Of a DNA stretch of 64,000 nt, positions 48,901 through 60,240 are shown in pieces. A program made the position numbers and the translations under genes. Position 1 is the stretch's first letter. Each line of letters opens with the position of its first letter. The notes beneath the pieces were generated by a model that was not told the origin of the DNA, searched no databases, and saw nothing but the letters and a program-made list of their open reading frames with translations. Origin of the DNA: Sorghum bicolor (Eukaryota > Streptophyta > Magnoliopsida > Poales > Poaceae). The stretch lies in contig NC_012877.2 in the NCBI RefSeq assembly GCF_000003195.3, forward strand, positions 29,209,898-29,273,897. Reading direction: 5' to 3'.

Positions 48901-51900
48901 AAACAAACCAAACTGAGCTTCCACTTGAGCCTCTTCACCTAGGATTATCATCGGGTGCTTCCATAATGGTTTCTGAGCCTATGGTGCATTATGCGCAAAC
49001 CATGCAACAATCTTGCACCTAAACTAACACTGTCTCCAAACAGATTGAAGCAAGATTCCATATGACACACATGATCTAGGAGCTCTATCGGGTGCATCCA
49101 AATTGATTCTGAGAATGTGGTACGTTCCATGCAAAGCGTACACCTATCTTTCACCAAGATTAGCACTATCTCCAAACTGACCGAACCGAGCTTTCACTTG
49201 AGCCTCTTCACCTAGGACTATCATCGGGAACTTCCACAACGATTTCTGAGCCTATGGTGCACTAGGCACAAACCATGCAACTATCTTGCACCGAAACTAA
49301 TACTATCTCCAACTGGACCGAAGCGAGATTCCATATGATACACTTCATCTAGTAGTTCCATTGGGTGCATCTACAGTTCCATCAGGTGTGTCCAAATTGA
49401 TTTCTGAGCATATGGTATGTTCCATGCAAACCGTGCACCTATCTTGCATCAAGATTAGAACTATCTCTAAAAGACAGAACCAAGATTCCACTTGAACCTC
49501 TTCACCAAGGAGTACCATCGTGTGCGTCCAAAATAGTTTCTTAGCCTATGGTGCATTAGGCACAAACCGTGTACCTATCTTGCACCAAAACTAACAGTAT
49601 CTCCAAAGAGACCGAAGTGAGATTCTATGTGACACACATCATCTAGGAGTTCTATTGGGTGCTTCTAAATATAATTCGAAGCATATGGCATGTTCCATGT
49701 AATTCGTGCACCTATCTTGCATCAAGATTAGCACTATCTCCAAACAAAAGCAAACTGAGCTTACACTTGAGCCCCTTTACCTAGAAGTATCATCAGGTGC
49801 ATCCAAAATGGTTTCTTAGCCTATGATGCATTAGGCGCAAATTGTGTACCTATCTTGCACCAAAACTAACTCTGTCTCCAAACAGACTAAAGCGAGATTC
49901 CATATGACACATGTCATCTAGGAGTTCTATTGGGGTGCGTCCAAATGGATTCCTTAGCATATGGTATGTTCCATGCAAACCGTGCACCTATCTTGCATCA
50001 ATATTAGCACTATCTCCAAACAGATCGAACCGACCTTCCACTTGAGCATCTTCACCTAGGATTATCATCGGGTGCTTCCATAATGGTTTCTGAGCCTATG
50101 GTGCATTATGCGCAAACCTTGCACCAATCTTGCACCTAAACTAACACTGTCTCCAAATAGATTGAAGCGACATTCCATATGACACACATGATCTAGGAGT
50201 TCTATCGGGTGCGTCCAAATTGATTTCTGAGAATATGGTATGTTCCATGCAAACCGTACACCTATCTTTCATTAAGATTAGCACTATCTCCAAACTGACC
50301 GAACCAAACTTACACTTGAGCCTCTTCACCTAGGAGTACCATCGGGAACTTCCACAACAATTTCTGAGCCTATGGTGCACTAGGCACAAACCATGCAACT
50401 ATCTTGCATCGAAACTAATACTATCTCCAACTGGACCGAAGCGAGATACCATATGATACACTTCATCTAGTAGTTGCATCGGGTGCATCTACAGTTCCAT
50501 CGGGAGTGTCCACATTGATTTCTGAGCATATTGTATGTTCCATGCAAACCGTGCACCTATCTTGCATCAAGATTAGAACTATCTCCAAACAGACAGAACC
50601 AAGATTCAACATGAGCCTCTTCACCAAGGAGTACCATCGCATGCGTCCAAAATAGTTTCTTAGCCTATGGTGCATTGGGCACAAACCGTGTACCTATCTT
50701 GCACCGAAACTAACACTATGTCCAAACGGACTGAAGTTAGATTCTATGTGACACACGTCATCTAGGAGTTCTATTGGGTGCTTCTAAATATATTTCTAAG
50801 CATATGGTACATTCCATGCAATTCGTGCACCTATCTTGCATCAAGATTGGCACTATCTCCAAACAAACCAAACTGAGCTTCCACTTGATCCCCTTTACCC
50901 AGGAGTATCATCAGGTGCATCCAAAATAGTTTCTTAGCCTATGATGCATTAGGCGCAAACTATGTACCTATCTTGCACCAAAACTAACTCCATCTCCAAA
51001 CAGACCGAAGCGAGATTTCATATGACACATGTCATTTAGGAGTTCTATTAGGATGCGTCCAAATGGATTTCTTAGCATATGGTATGTTCCATGCAAACCG
51101 TGTACCTATCTTGCATCAAGATTAGCATTATCTCCAAACAGATCGAACCGAGCTTCCACTTGAGCCTCTTCACCTAGGAGTATTATCGGGTGCTTCCATA
51201 ATGTTTTCCGAGCCTATGGTGCATTATGCGCAAACTATGCACCAATCTTGCACCTAAACTAACACTGTCTCCAAACAGATTGAAGCAATATTCCATATGA
51301 CACACATGATCTAGGAGTTTTATCGGGTGCGTCTAAATTGATTTCTGAGAATAAGGTATGTTCCATGCAAACCATACACCTATCTTGCATCAAGATTAGC
51401 ACTATCTCCAAACAGACCGAATCGAGCTTTCACTTGAGCCTCTTCACCTAGGAGTTCCATTGGGAACTTTCACAACGGTTTCTGAGCCTATGGTGCACCG
51501 GGCACAAACCATGCACCTATCTTGCAACAAAACTAATACTGTCTCCAACTGGACTGAAGTGAGATTCCATATGATACACTTCATCTAGTAGTTCCATTGG
51601 GTGCATTTACAGTTCCATCGTTTGTCCAAATTGATTTTTGAAAATATGGAATGTTCCATGCAAACCATGCACCTATCTTGCATGAAAATTAGAACTATCT
51701 CCAAACAGACAGAACCAAGATTCCACTTGAGCCTCTTCACCAAGGAGTACCATCGTGTGCGTCCAAAATAGTTTCTTAGCCTATGGTGCATTAGGCACAA
51801 ACCGTGTACCTATCTTGCACCGAAACTAACACTATCTCCAAAGAGACCAAAGTGAGATTCTATATGACACACGTCATCTAGGAGTTCTATTGGGTGCTTC

Positions 51901-52084
51901 CAAATATATTTCTAAGCATATGGTACGTTCCATGCAATTCGTGCACCTATCATGCATCAAGATTAGCACTATCTCAAAAATGAGCTTTGAGTTGAGCCCC
52001 TTTACCTAGGAGTACCATCGTGTGCGTCCAAAATTGTTTCTTAGCCTATGGTGCATTAGGCACAAACCGTATACCTATCTTACA

Positions 52085-52215
52085 CCAAAACTAAAACATC
52101 ATCTAGGAGTTCTATTGGGTGCTTCCACAGCACTATCTCAAAACCGAGCTTCCACTTGAGCCCCTTTACCTAGGAGTACCATAGCGTGTGTCAAACCTGG
52201 TCAAACCATGTACTT
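52085..52215 (+). repeat. Rearranged patch of truncated satellite monomers
   Basis: Monomers are cut and fused here: ACTAAAACATCATCTAGGAG joins two distant monomer positions, CTTCCACAGCACTATC fuses two others, and GTGTCAAACCTGGTCAAACC is a third irregular joint. The patch sits at the left edge of the 52.25-53.98 kb duplicated segment, so it probably marks an exchange breakpoint. Confidence 0.7.
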
Positions 52216-54195
52216 ATCTTGCACCGAAACTAACACTATCTCCAAAGAGACCAAAGTGAGATTCTATATGACACACATCATCTAGGAGTTCTATTGGGTG
52301 CTTCCATATATATTTCTAAGCTACGTTCCATGCAATTCGTGCACCAATCTTGCATCAAGATTAGCACTATCTCCAAACAAACCAAACTGAGCTTCCACTT
52401 GAGGCCCTTTACCCAGGAGTATGATCGGATGCATCCAAAATGGTTTCTTAGCCTATGATGCATTAGGCGCAAACTGTGTACCTATCTTGCACCAAAACTA
52501 ACTCTGTCTCCAAACAGACCGAAGCGAGATTCCATATGACACATGTCATCTAGGAGTTCTATTGTGTTGCGTCCAAATGGATTTCTTAGCATATGGTATG
52601 TTCCATGCAAACCGTGCACCTATCTTGCATCAAGATTAGCACTATTTCCAAACAAAACAAACCGACCTTCCACTTGAGCCTCTTCACCTAGGAGTATCAT
52701 CGGGTGCTTCCACAATGGTTTCTGATCCTATGGTGCATTATGCGCAAAACATGCACCAATCAGATTGAAGCGAGATTCCATATGACACACATGATCTAGG
52801 AGTTCTATCGGGTGCGTGAAAATTGATTTGTGAGAATATGGTACGTTCCATCCACACTGTACACCTATCTTGCATCAAGATTAGCACTATCTCCAAACAG
52901 ACCGAAGTAAGCTTTCACTTGAGCCTCTTCACTAGGAGTACCATCGGGAACTTCCACAATGGTTTCTAAGCCTATGGTGCACTGGGCACAAACCATGCAC
53001 CTATCTCCAACTAGACTGAAGTGAGATTCCATATGATACACTTCATCTAGTAGTTCCATTGGGTGCATCTACAGTTCCATCGGGTGTGTCCAAATTTATT
53101 TCTGAGGATATGGTATGTTCCAGGCAAACCGTGCACCTATCTTGCATCAAGATTAGAACTATCTCCAAACAGATAGAACCAAGATTCCACTTGAGCCTCT
53201 TCACCAAAGAGTACCACTGGGTGCATCCAAAATGGTTTCTTAGACTATGGTGCATTAGGTGCAAACCATGCACCTATCTTGCACCAAAACTAACACTATC
53301 TCCAAACAGTCCGAAGTAAGATTCCGTATGACACACATCATCTAGGAGTTCTATTGGGTGCATACAAATTGATTTCAAAGCATATGGTTTGTTCCATGCA
53401 AACCATGTGCCTATCTTACATCAAGATTAGCACTATCTCCAAACAGACCGAACCGAGCTTCCACATCAGCCTCTTCACCTAGGAGTATCATCGGGTGCTT
53501 CCACAACGGTTCCTAAGCCTATGGTGCATTAGGCGCAAATCGTGCACCTATTTTGCACCGAAACTAACATTGTCTCCAAACTGACCGAAGCGAGATTCTA
53601 TATGACACACATTATCTAGGAGTTCTATCGGGTGCGTCAAAATTGATTTCCGAGCAAATGTTATGTTCCATGCAAACTGTGCACCGATCTTGCATCAAGA
53701 TTAGCACTATCTCCAAACCAAACTTCCACTTGAGCCCCTTTACCCAGGAGTACCATCGCGTGCGTCCAAAATGATTTCTTAGCCTATGGTGCATTTGGCA
53801 AAAACTGTGTACCTATCTTGCCCTAAAACTAACACTATCTCCAAAGAGACCAAACTGACATTCTATATGACACACGTCATCTAGGAGTTCTATTGGGTGC
53901 TTCCAAATAGATTTCTAAGCATATGGTACATTCCATGCAATTCGTGCACCTATATTACATCAAGATTAGCACTATCTCCAAACAAACCAAACTGAGCTTC
54001 CACTTGAGCCCCTTTACCCAAGAGTATCATCGGGTGCATCCAAAAGGGTTTCTTAGACTATGATGCATTAGGCCCAAACTATGTACCTATCTTGCACCAA
54101 AACTAACTCTGTCTCCAAATAGACCGAAGCAAGATTCCATATGACACATGTCATCTAGGAGTTCTATTGCGGTGCGTCCAAATGGATTTCTTAGC

Positions 54196-55417
54196 TCAGA
54201 AGCCATTGTGGAAGTTCCCGATCGTACTCCTATGTGAAGAGGCTCAAGTGAAAGCTCGGTTCTGTCTGTTTGGAGATAGTGCTAAACTTGATGCAAGATA
54301 GGTGCCTAAATTGCATCGAACGTACCATATGCTTAGAAATATATTTGGAAGCACCCAATAGAACTCCTAGATGACGTGTGTCATATAGAATCTCACTTCG
54401 GTCTCTTTGGAGATAGTGTTAGTTTTGGTGCAAGATAGGTACACGATTTGTGCCTAATGCACCATAGGCTAAGAAACTATTTTGGACGCATGCGATGGTA
54501 CTCCTTGGTGAAGAGGCTCATGTGGAATCTTGGATCTATCTGTTTGGAGATAGTTCTAATCTGGATGCAAGATAGGTGCACGGTTTGCATGGAACATACC
54601 ATATGCTCATAAATCAATTTGGACATACCCGATGGAACTGTAGATGCACCCGATGGAACTACTAGATGAAGTGTATCATATGGAATCTCGCTTTAGTCCA
54701 GTTGGAGACAGTATTAGTTTCGGTGAAAGATAGGTGCATGATTTGTGCCCAGTGCACCATAGGCTCAGAAACCGTTGTGGAAGTTCCCGATGGTACTCCT
54801 AGGTGAAGAGGCTCAAGTGAAAGCTTGGTTCGGTCTGTTTGGAGATAGTGCTAATCTTGATTAAAGATAGGTGTACGGTTTGCATGGAACGTACTATATT
54901 CTTAGAAATCAATTTTGACGCACCCGATAGAACTCCTAGATCATGTGTGTCATATGGAATCTCGTTTCAATCTGTTTGGGGACAGTGTTAGTTTAGGAGC
55001 AAGGTTGGTGCATGATTTGCGCATAATGCACCATAGGCTCAGAAACCATTATGGAAGCACCCGATGATAATCCTAGGTGAAGAGGCTAAAGTGGATGGTC
55101 GGTTCGATCTGGTTGGAGATAGTGCTAATCTTGATGCAAGATTGGTGCACGGTTTGCATGGAACATACCATATGCTAAGAAATCCATTTGGACGCACCCC
55201 AATAGAACTCCTAGATGACATGTGTCATATGGAATCTCGCTTCGTTCTATTTGGAGACAGAGTTAGTTTTGGTGCAAGATAGGTACACAGTTTGCGCCTA
55301 ATGCATCATAGGCTAAGAAACCATTTTGGATGCACCTGATGATACTCCTGGGTAAAGGGGCTCAAGTGGAAGCTCAGTTTGCTTTTGTTTGGAGATAGTG
55401 GTAATCTTGATGCAAGA
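54196..55417 (-). repeat. 137-bp centromeric satellite array, block 5, inverted
   Basis: After TGGATTTCTTAGC at 54195 the sequence continues TCAGAAGCCATTGTGGAAG, the reverse complement of the satellite consensus, and all further monomers to 55417 read on the - strand (for example GATGCAAGATAGGTGCACGG). About nine monomers are present, including the CATCTACAGTTCC-type variant read as ...AACTGTAGATG near 54640. The block ends inside CTTGATGCAAGA, where the Tat element begins. Confidence 0.93.
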
Positions 55418-55818
55418 CACCGGCACCGAGCACCCGACCACCGTTTCCGTGCTACAGGGGAAAGAAGATCGATTGCTCGGACCTTTTCCGAGCTCTTGAT
55501 CGCGCCGATCTCAAGCTTCTCGAAGCTTCCCGACTAATAGATGGGATCTCGCGCCAGCCTGACCAAGCCGCGCCAACGGGTTTTTACAACTCCTACCGGC
55601 CAACTCGTGTCGTCACACACGAACAGCTGGGAACGTCTCTGACGATAACCTCCACCCCCTCAGGACGGTCCGTCTAACTCGAGGCTGCTCTAGATCAAGG
55701 CTCTCCTTACGGGCTGGACAATTCGGCCGTTCACTACTCACGGCACATCCAATCCCTCTTCAATGGGGCTGGTTGGTTGCCAAAGCGGAGCAATCGACCA
55801 GCTCGTCACTACGTCAAC
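55418..55818 (+). other. Leader remnant of the Tat element
   Basis: GC-rich sequence between the satellite junction and the likely gag start (ATG at 55819). The frame of gag is open from 55777. No other gene is visible. It probably belongs to the element's untranslated leader, with the LTR and primer site lost at the junction. Confidence 0.55.
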
Positions 55819-57600
55819 ATGGTGACGATCCGAGAACTACGGGACGGCCAGGCTTCCAGCACAAACTCTAGCACTGGCTCCGTTCCTACCGAAGTCATAA
55901 ACTCCGAAGACGAAGACTACGACCAGGATTTACCACCGTATCCTCCGGGTTTCTCTCGCTTCCCGGTCTTTCCACCTCGGCGTGGAGACCTCGTCCTCAA
56001 TGTTAGCGGCGATGAGCCGGCCGTCGATGGAGAGACAGACGAGCAGAGGCAGCTCCGCGAGTAGCGCAACGCCGACCGCGCCCGACGACGCATGGACGAG
56101 GAACGACAACTCCCGCCGCATAACCTCACCGACGCTTTTGACATGGTCGGGGATCAGCAAGTCTACAAAACGCCAAGCGCCAACATGGCTGTCGCCATGG
56201 CCAACTTAGATCGACTCCCTGACACTTCCGAGTGCCAGGGTGTCCGGTCCAGCGTGCGCACGCACCTGATCGTCGCGATGGGACAGACAGCCACTCCGCT
56301 CAAAAGAGTCCAAGCTATCTCCTATGCAGAGGTCTCCTCCGACCAGACCCATCACAGCCGGACCTCACCACAACCCAGCGACCACCACCGCAGCCGTTCC
56401 CCCAACGATCATCAAAAAGATTCACGACGTGACAATGGTGGTCGGGACGCTGGCGGCTACCGCGAACAGAATCGCAGGCGTGGTCAGGAAGTAAACCAGC
56501 ACAGGGATCTCCGATACAATATCCCTCCCAAAGACGCCCGGGACCGCATCAACAGGCGCGCCACGGAAAGAGCAGTTCACGAAAACCTACGTCGCATTGA
56601 GTACGATGCAACGCACGGTCCTCCGGGCCTGAGACAGTTCTCTTCACACCTCCGCCAGGTCGTGTGGCCCCGCAATTTCAAGCTCGAGAAACTCAAAAAA
56701 TACGACGGCAAGGTAAACCCAGAGAACTGGATCACTCTTTATGAGATCATCGTCCGATCAGCAGCAGGAGATGAGCACGTCATGGCCAACTACTTCCCAG
56801 TAGTCCTCGACCAGGCTGGTCACCTGTGGCTCCTAGGCTTGCCCGAGGACTCTTTCGACTCCTGGGAAGAACAATGCCAAGCTTTCATCGACACCTTCAT
56901 CGCCACCTGCGAGCAGCCTGGGAACAAGTACGACCTCGAAAGGATAAGGGATAGGAAAAACGAGCCTCTGCGCGACTACATCCGACGATTCTCGGATATG
57001 CGCCTTAAGATCCCAAAAATTTCCCACGACGAGGCCATATCTGCTTTCATCAAGGGGCTGCGCTTCCATGAAGCACTGAGGAACAAGCTACTGCACAAAA
57101 GACCAACAACGATGGCCGAGCTTCTTGCCACGGCTAAAAACTACGCCGACGCCGACGACGCAGAAAAACTCATTCGGGATGATGCGAGAGGACCCGACCA
57201 GCCTCCCCGACGAGACGACAGTCGAGGTCATTTCGACAACTAGAACCATCGTCGCCCCAACAACCGGGATCACAGAGAAGGCTGGCGGCGTGACAATCGC
57301 GATGACTTCAGAGGCAAACGCCCTCGCGACCACGACCATGAGGTTAATACAGTCAAGCGTCCCAATGGGCGGCGTGACTACTAGGAAGACTACAACAAGA
57401 CGTTGAAGGGGCCATGCCAGCTACACCCAAAATCTAACCACACGATGGAGGAATGCCGCGTCCTAAAAAACATCTACACGCGGCGAGCTGCTCAAGACGA
57501 CCCCGCTAGGAAAGGCGGGAAACAAGACGGGCGCGATCACGAAGACGAGGACGAGGACCAGGATAGGGACCCACGACACCAGTATGTCGGTCCTACTGAC
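55819..57600 (+). pseudogene. gag: Tat gag (three in-frame TAG stops)
   Basis: The frame begins MVTIRELRDGQ at 55819. A disordered acidic N-terminus, an Arg/His/Asp-rich region (56340-56520) and a Retrotrans_gag capsid domain (about 56650-57160, with FKLEKLKKYDGKVNPENWI, SWEEQCQAFIDTFI and LRDYIRRFSDMRLKIP) follow. A second Arg/Asp-rich linker and a degenerate zinc knuckle with Cys, His, His and Cys (CQLHPKSNHTMEEC, about 57412-57456) complete Gag. TAG stops at 56062-56064, 57241-57243 and 57382-57384 interrupt it with the frame unchanged on both sides, so only base substitutions are needed to explain them. Gag forms the particle; this copy would give only fragments. Confidence 0.88.
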
Positions 57601-58440
57601 GTGGTCCACTCCATCTTCGGGGGCAAGGTCTCCATCGAGTCTAAGCGAGAAAGAAAGCTCTTAAAGAGAGCCTGCCTCAACATAGACAGCAAGGATGGCC
57701 TGATCGCCGATCCGAAATTTCCTCCCTGGACGCATAGGGAAATCTCCTTCAGCAGGAAGGATCAGTGGGCCGCTATCCCGGAGCCAGGTCGCTTCCCTCT
57801 AATCTTGGACCCTTGCATCAACAACATCAGATTCGAGCGCGTGCTCGTGGACGGAGGAAGTTCCATTGACATCCTCTTTCGCAACAGCTTGCCCGCCCTC
57901 AAGATATCTCCGGCACAGCTAAAACCCTACGACGCTCAATTCTGGGGAGTCTTGCCAGGTCAGAGTTCAGTGCCCCTCGGACAGATAACACTGCCTGTCC
58001 AATTCGGCACGTCCGACCACTTTCGAACAGAGTTCGTCAACTTTGTGGTCGCCGACTTTGATGGGACTTACCACGCTATACTGGGCCGACCATCGCTGAC
58101 AAAGTTCATGGAAGTTCCACATTACTCATACCTGGTCCTCAAAATGCATACAGAGAAGGGCGTCCTAACCGTCAGAGGCAATGTCTACACTGCATATACT
58201 TGCGAGGAGGAGAGCTTCAAGATCACTGAAGCAATTGATCTTTCAATTCGCATGGTAGAAACAGCAGCCCAAGCTGCATAGCTCCCTCCCGACCAGCTCC
58301 GACTACCCGAGCAGGAGACCGCCAGGAAGAATTCAAAATCCAAGGAGTACAAGGAAGTACAGCTGGTTGAAGGCAGCCCCAAGAAGACGGCCCTCATCGG
58401 GGCCAACCTGGATCCCAAATAGGAAGACGCGCTCGTCAGG
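57600..58440 (+). pseudogene. pol: Tat aspartic protease region (two in-frame TAG stops)
   Basis: The protease domain has the catalytic motif VLVDGGSSIDILF at about 57841-57880 and the second hydrophobic block YHAILGRPSLTKF at about 58069-58108. The frame is the same as gag. TAG codons at 58279-58281 and 58420-58422 lie between protease and RT. The protease would cleave the polyprotein; the active-site Asp is retained. Confidence 0.87.
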
Positions 58441-58455
58441 TTTCAAAGGGACAAC

Positions 58456-59820
58456 GTGAGCGTTTTCGCATGGAAACCCGCAGACATGCCCGGTGTCCCA
58501 CGAAACCTAATCGAGCACTCCTTAAATGTCTTGAAGACCGCAAGACCCATCAAGCAAAAGCTGCGACGGTTCGCTCATGACAAAAAGAAGGCCATTAGGA
58601 CAGAAATAACACGGCTTCTAGCAGCCGGATTCATAAAAGAAGTGTATCATCCCGATTGGCTCGCCAATCCGGTTCTTGTACGCAAAAAGAATAATGAATG
58701 GAGAATGTGCGTTGATTACACCGATCTCAATAAACACTGTCCTAAAGATCCTTTTGGTCTCCCTCGCATCGACGAGGTGGTCGACTCAACGGCCGGATGC
58801 GAACTCCTCTCTTTTCTAGACTGCTACTCTGGTTATCACCAGATCTCGCTAAAGGAAGATGATCAGATCAAAACGTCTTTCATTACTCCTTTCGGCGCAT
58901 ACTGCTACACGACCATGTCCTTTGGACTCAAAAACGCCGGAGCCACCTATCAATGGGCCATCCAGCAATGCCTACACGACGAGATTCGTGATGACCTCAT
59001 CGAGGCTTATGTAGACGACGTCGTCGTCAAAACAAGGGACGCAAGCACCCTAATCGACAACTTAGACCGAACCTTTAAGGCACTAAACAAATACAAGTGG
59101 AAGCTTAACCCCAAAAAGTGCATCTTTGGGGTCCCTTCTGGTCTACTACTCGGCAACGTCGTCAACCGCGACGGCATACGACCGAATCCCTCAAAAGTCA
59201 AAGCAGTGCTCGATATGCGACCACCCAAGAATGTCAAGGACATTCAAAAGCTCACCGGATGTATGGCCGCTCTCAGCCGCTTCATCTCAAGACTAGGAGA
59301 AAAAGGCCTCCCTTTCTCCAAACTCTTGAAGGCGTCGGAAAAATTCTCCTGGACAGAGGAAGCTGATGCTGCGTTTGCCCAGCTCAAGACTTTCCTCACC
59401 TCACCGCCTGTTCTCACAGCGCCTCAGCCCAATGAAGACCTACTCCTTTACATTGCAGCAACCGACAGGGTTGTATCCACGGCAATAGTTGTCGAGCGAG
59501 ATGAACCAGGCCACGTCTACAAGGTCCAGAGACCCGTTTATTTCATAAGCAAAGTCTTAAACGAGTCTAAGGCCAGGTACCCACAGATACAGAAGCTCAT
59601 ATACGCCATCCTAATAACGTCGAGAAAGCTAAAGCACTACTTCGACGGTCACCGAGTCCTGGTAACCACCAGTTTCCCTCTAGGGGACATTCTGCGCAAC
59701 AAGGACGCCAACGGAAGAATTGTCAAATGGGCAATGGAATTATGCCCATTCTCCTTGGATTTTCAGAGCCACACCACTGTCAAGTCTCAAGCCCTGGTCG
59801 ATTTCATCGCGGAGTGGACG
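58456..59820 (+). pseudogene. pol: Tat reverse transcriptase and RNase H
   Basis: The frame is open throughout this span. RT has FIKEVYHPDWLANPVLV, MCVDYTDLNKHCPKDPF, SFLDCYSGYHQI, and the catalytic box AYVDDVVV near 59008-59031 (YVDD, typical of Tat). The connection has NPSKVKAVLDMRPPKNV. RNase H runs from LLLYIAATD (about 59443, first Asp) to about 59740. The second RNase H follows without a gap. The enzyme part looks intact by motif, but it is separated from gag by stop codons upstream. Confidence 0.9.
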
Positions 59821-59839
59821 GACCTCAACGAGCCTCCCG

Positions 59840-60240
59840 TTTCCGACATCTCCGACCACTGGTCAATGTTCTTCGACGGGTCCTTGAACATCAACGGCGC
59901 CGGCGCTGGGATACTCTTCGTGTCCCCTAACAAGGACAAACTACGCTACGTCCTTAGGATCCTCTTTCAGCATCAAACAACATCGCTGAATACGAAGCAT
60001 GCCTACACGGCATGCGGCTAGCTGTCGAACTGGGAGTCAAACGCCTCTACGTCCACGGCGACTCTGCCCTAGTCATCAACCAACTCAACAAGGAATGGGA
60101 TACAACCCACGAGAAGATGGACCTCTACTGCAAAGAAATCCGCAAATGGGAATCCAACTTCTACGGCATAGAGTACATCCACATGGTCCGGGATAAAAAC
60201 CAGGCAGCGGATGCGCTGTCAAAGTTAGGGTCATCTCGGG
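59840..60240 (+). pseudogene. pol: Tat second (archaeal-like) RNase H, with frameshift
   Basis: SMFFDGSLNINGAGAGI (about 59863-59910, first Asp) starts a second RNase H fold. After a one-base loss near 59970 the domain continues in another frame with AVELGVKRLYVHGDSALVI (about 60018-60075, Asp) and DKNQAADALSKLGS (about 60193-60234, final Asp). The additional RNase H downstream of the normal one is a known Tat-lineage trait. The frameshift separates it into two pieces. Confidence 0.87.

Larger units (their letters stand above)
38853..54195 (+). repeat. 137-bp centromeric satellite array, block 4
   Basis: About 112 monomers, same orientation as blocks 1-3. From about 43.5 kb onward it again carries the CATCTACAGTTCC diagnostic variant at 43598, 44704, 45810, 46929, 47987 and further copies to 53 kb, mostly about 1.06-1.12 kb apart. 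This is the same 8-mer organisation as block 1. The left part (39-43 kb) lacks this pattern and resembles block 2. The edge at 38853 is taken as the first recognisable satellite bases (ATCAGGATTAGCACT). Confidence 0.93.

Noticed and set aside
610..55417. CENP-B box in the satellite
   Set aside because: I looked for the TTCG....A..CGGG pattern in representative monomers and found no convincing match. ATCGGG within TTCCATCGGGTG is only a partial resemblance.
55819..58422. Programmed amber readthrough or a variant genetic code to explain the TAG codons
   Set aside because: Five separate readthrough sites in one polyprotein would be unprecedented for this group, and a normal glutamine codon replaced by C to T change explains each. 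One equivalent change is demonstrated by comparing the two antisense-gene copies.
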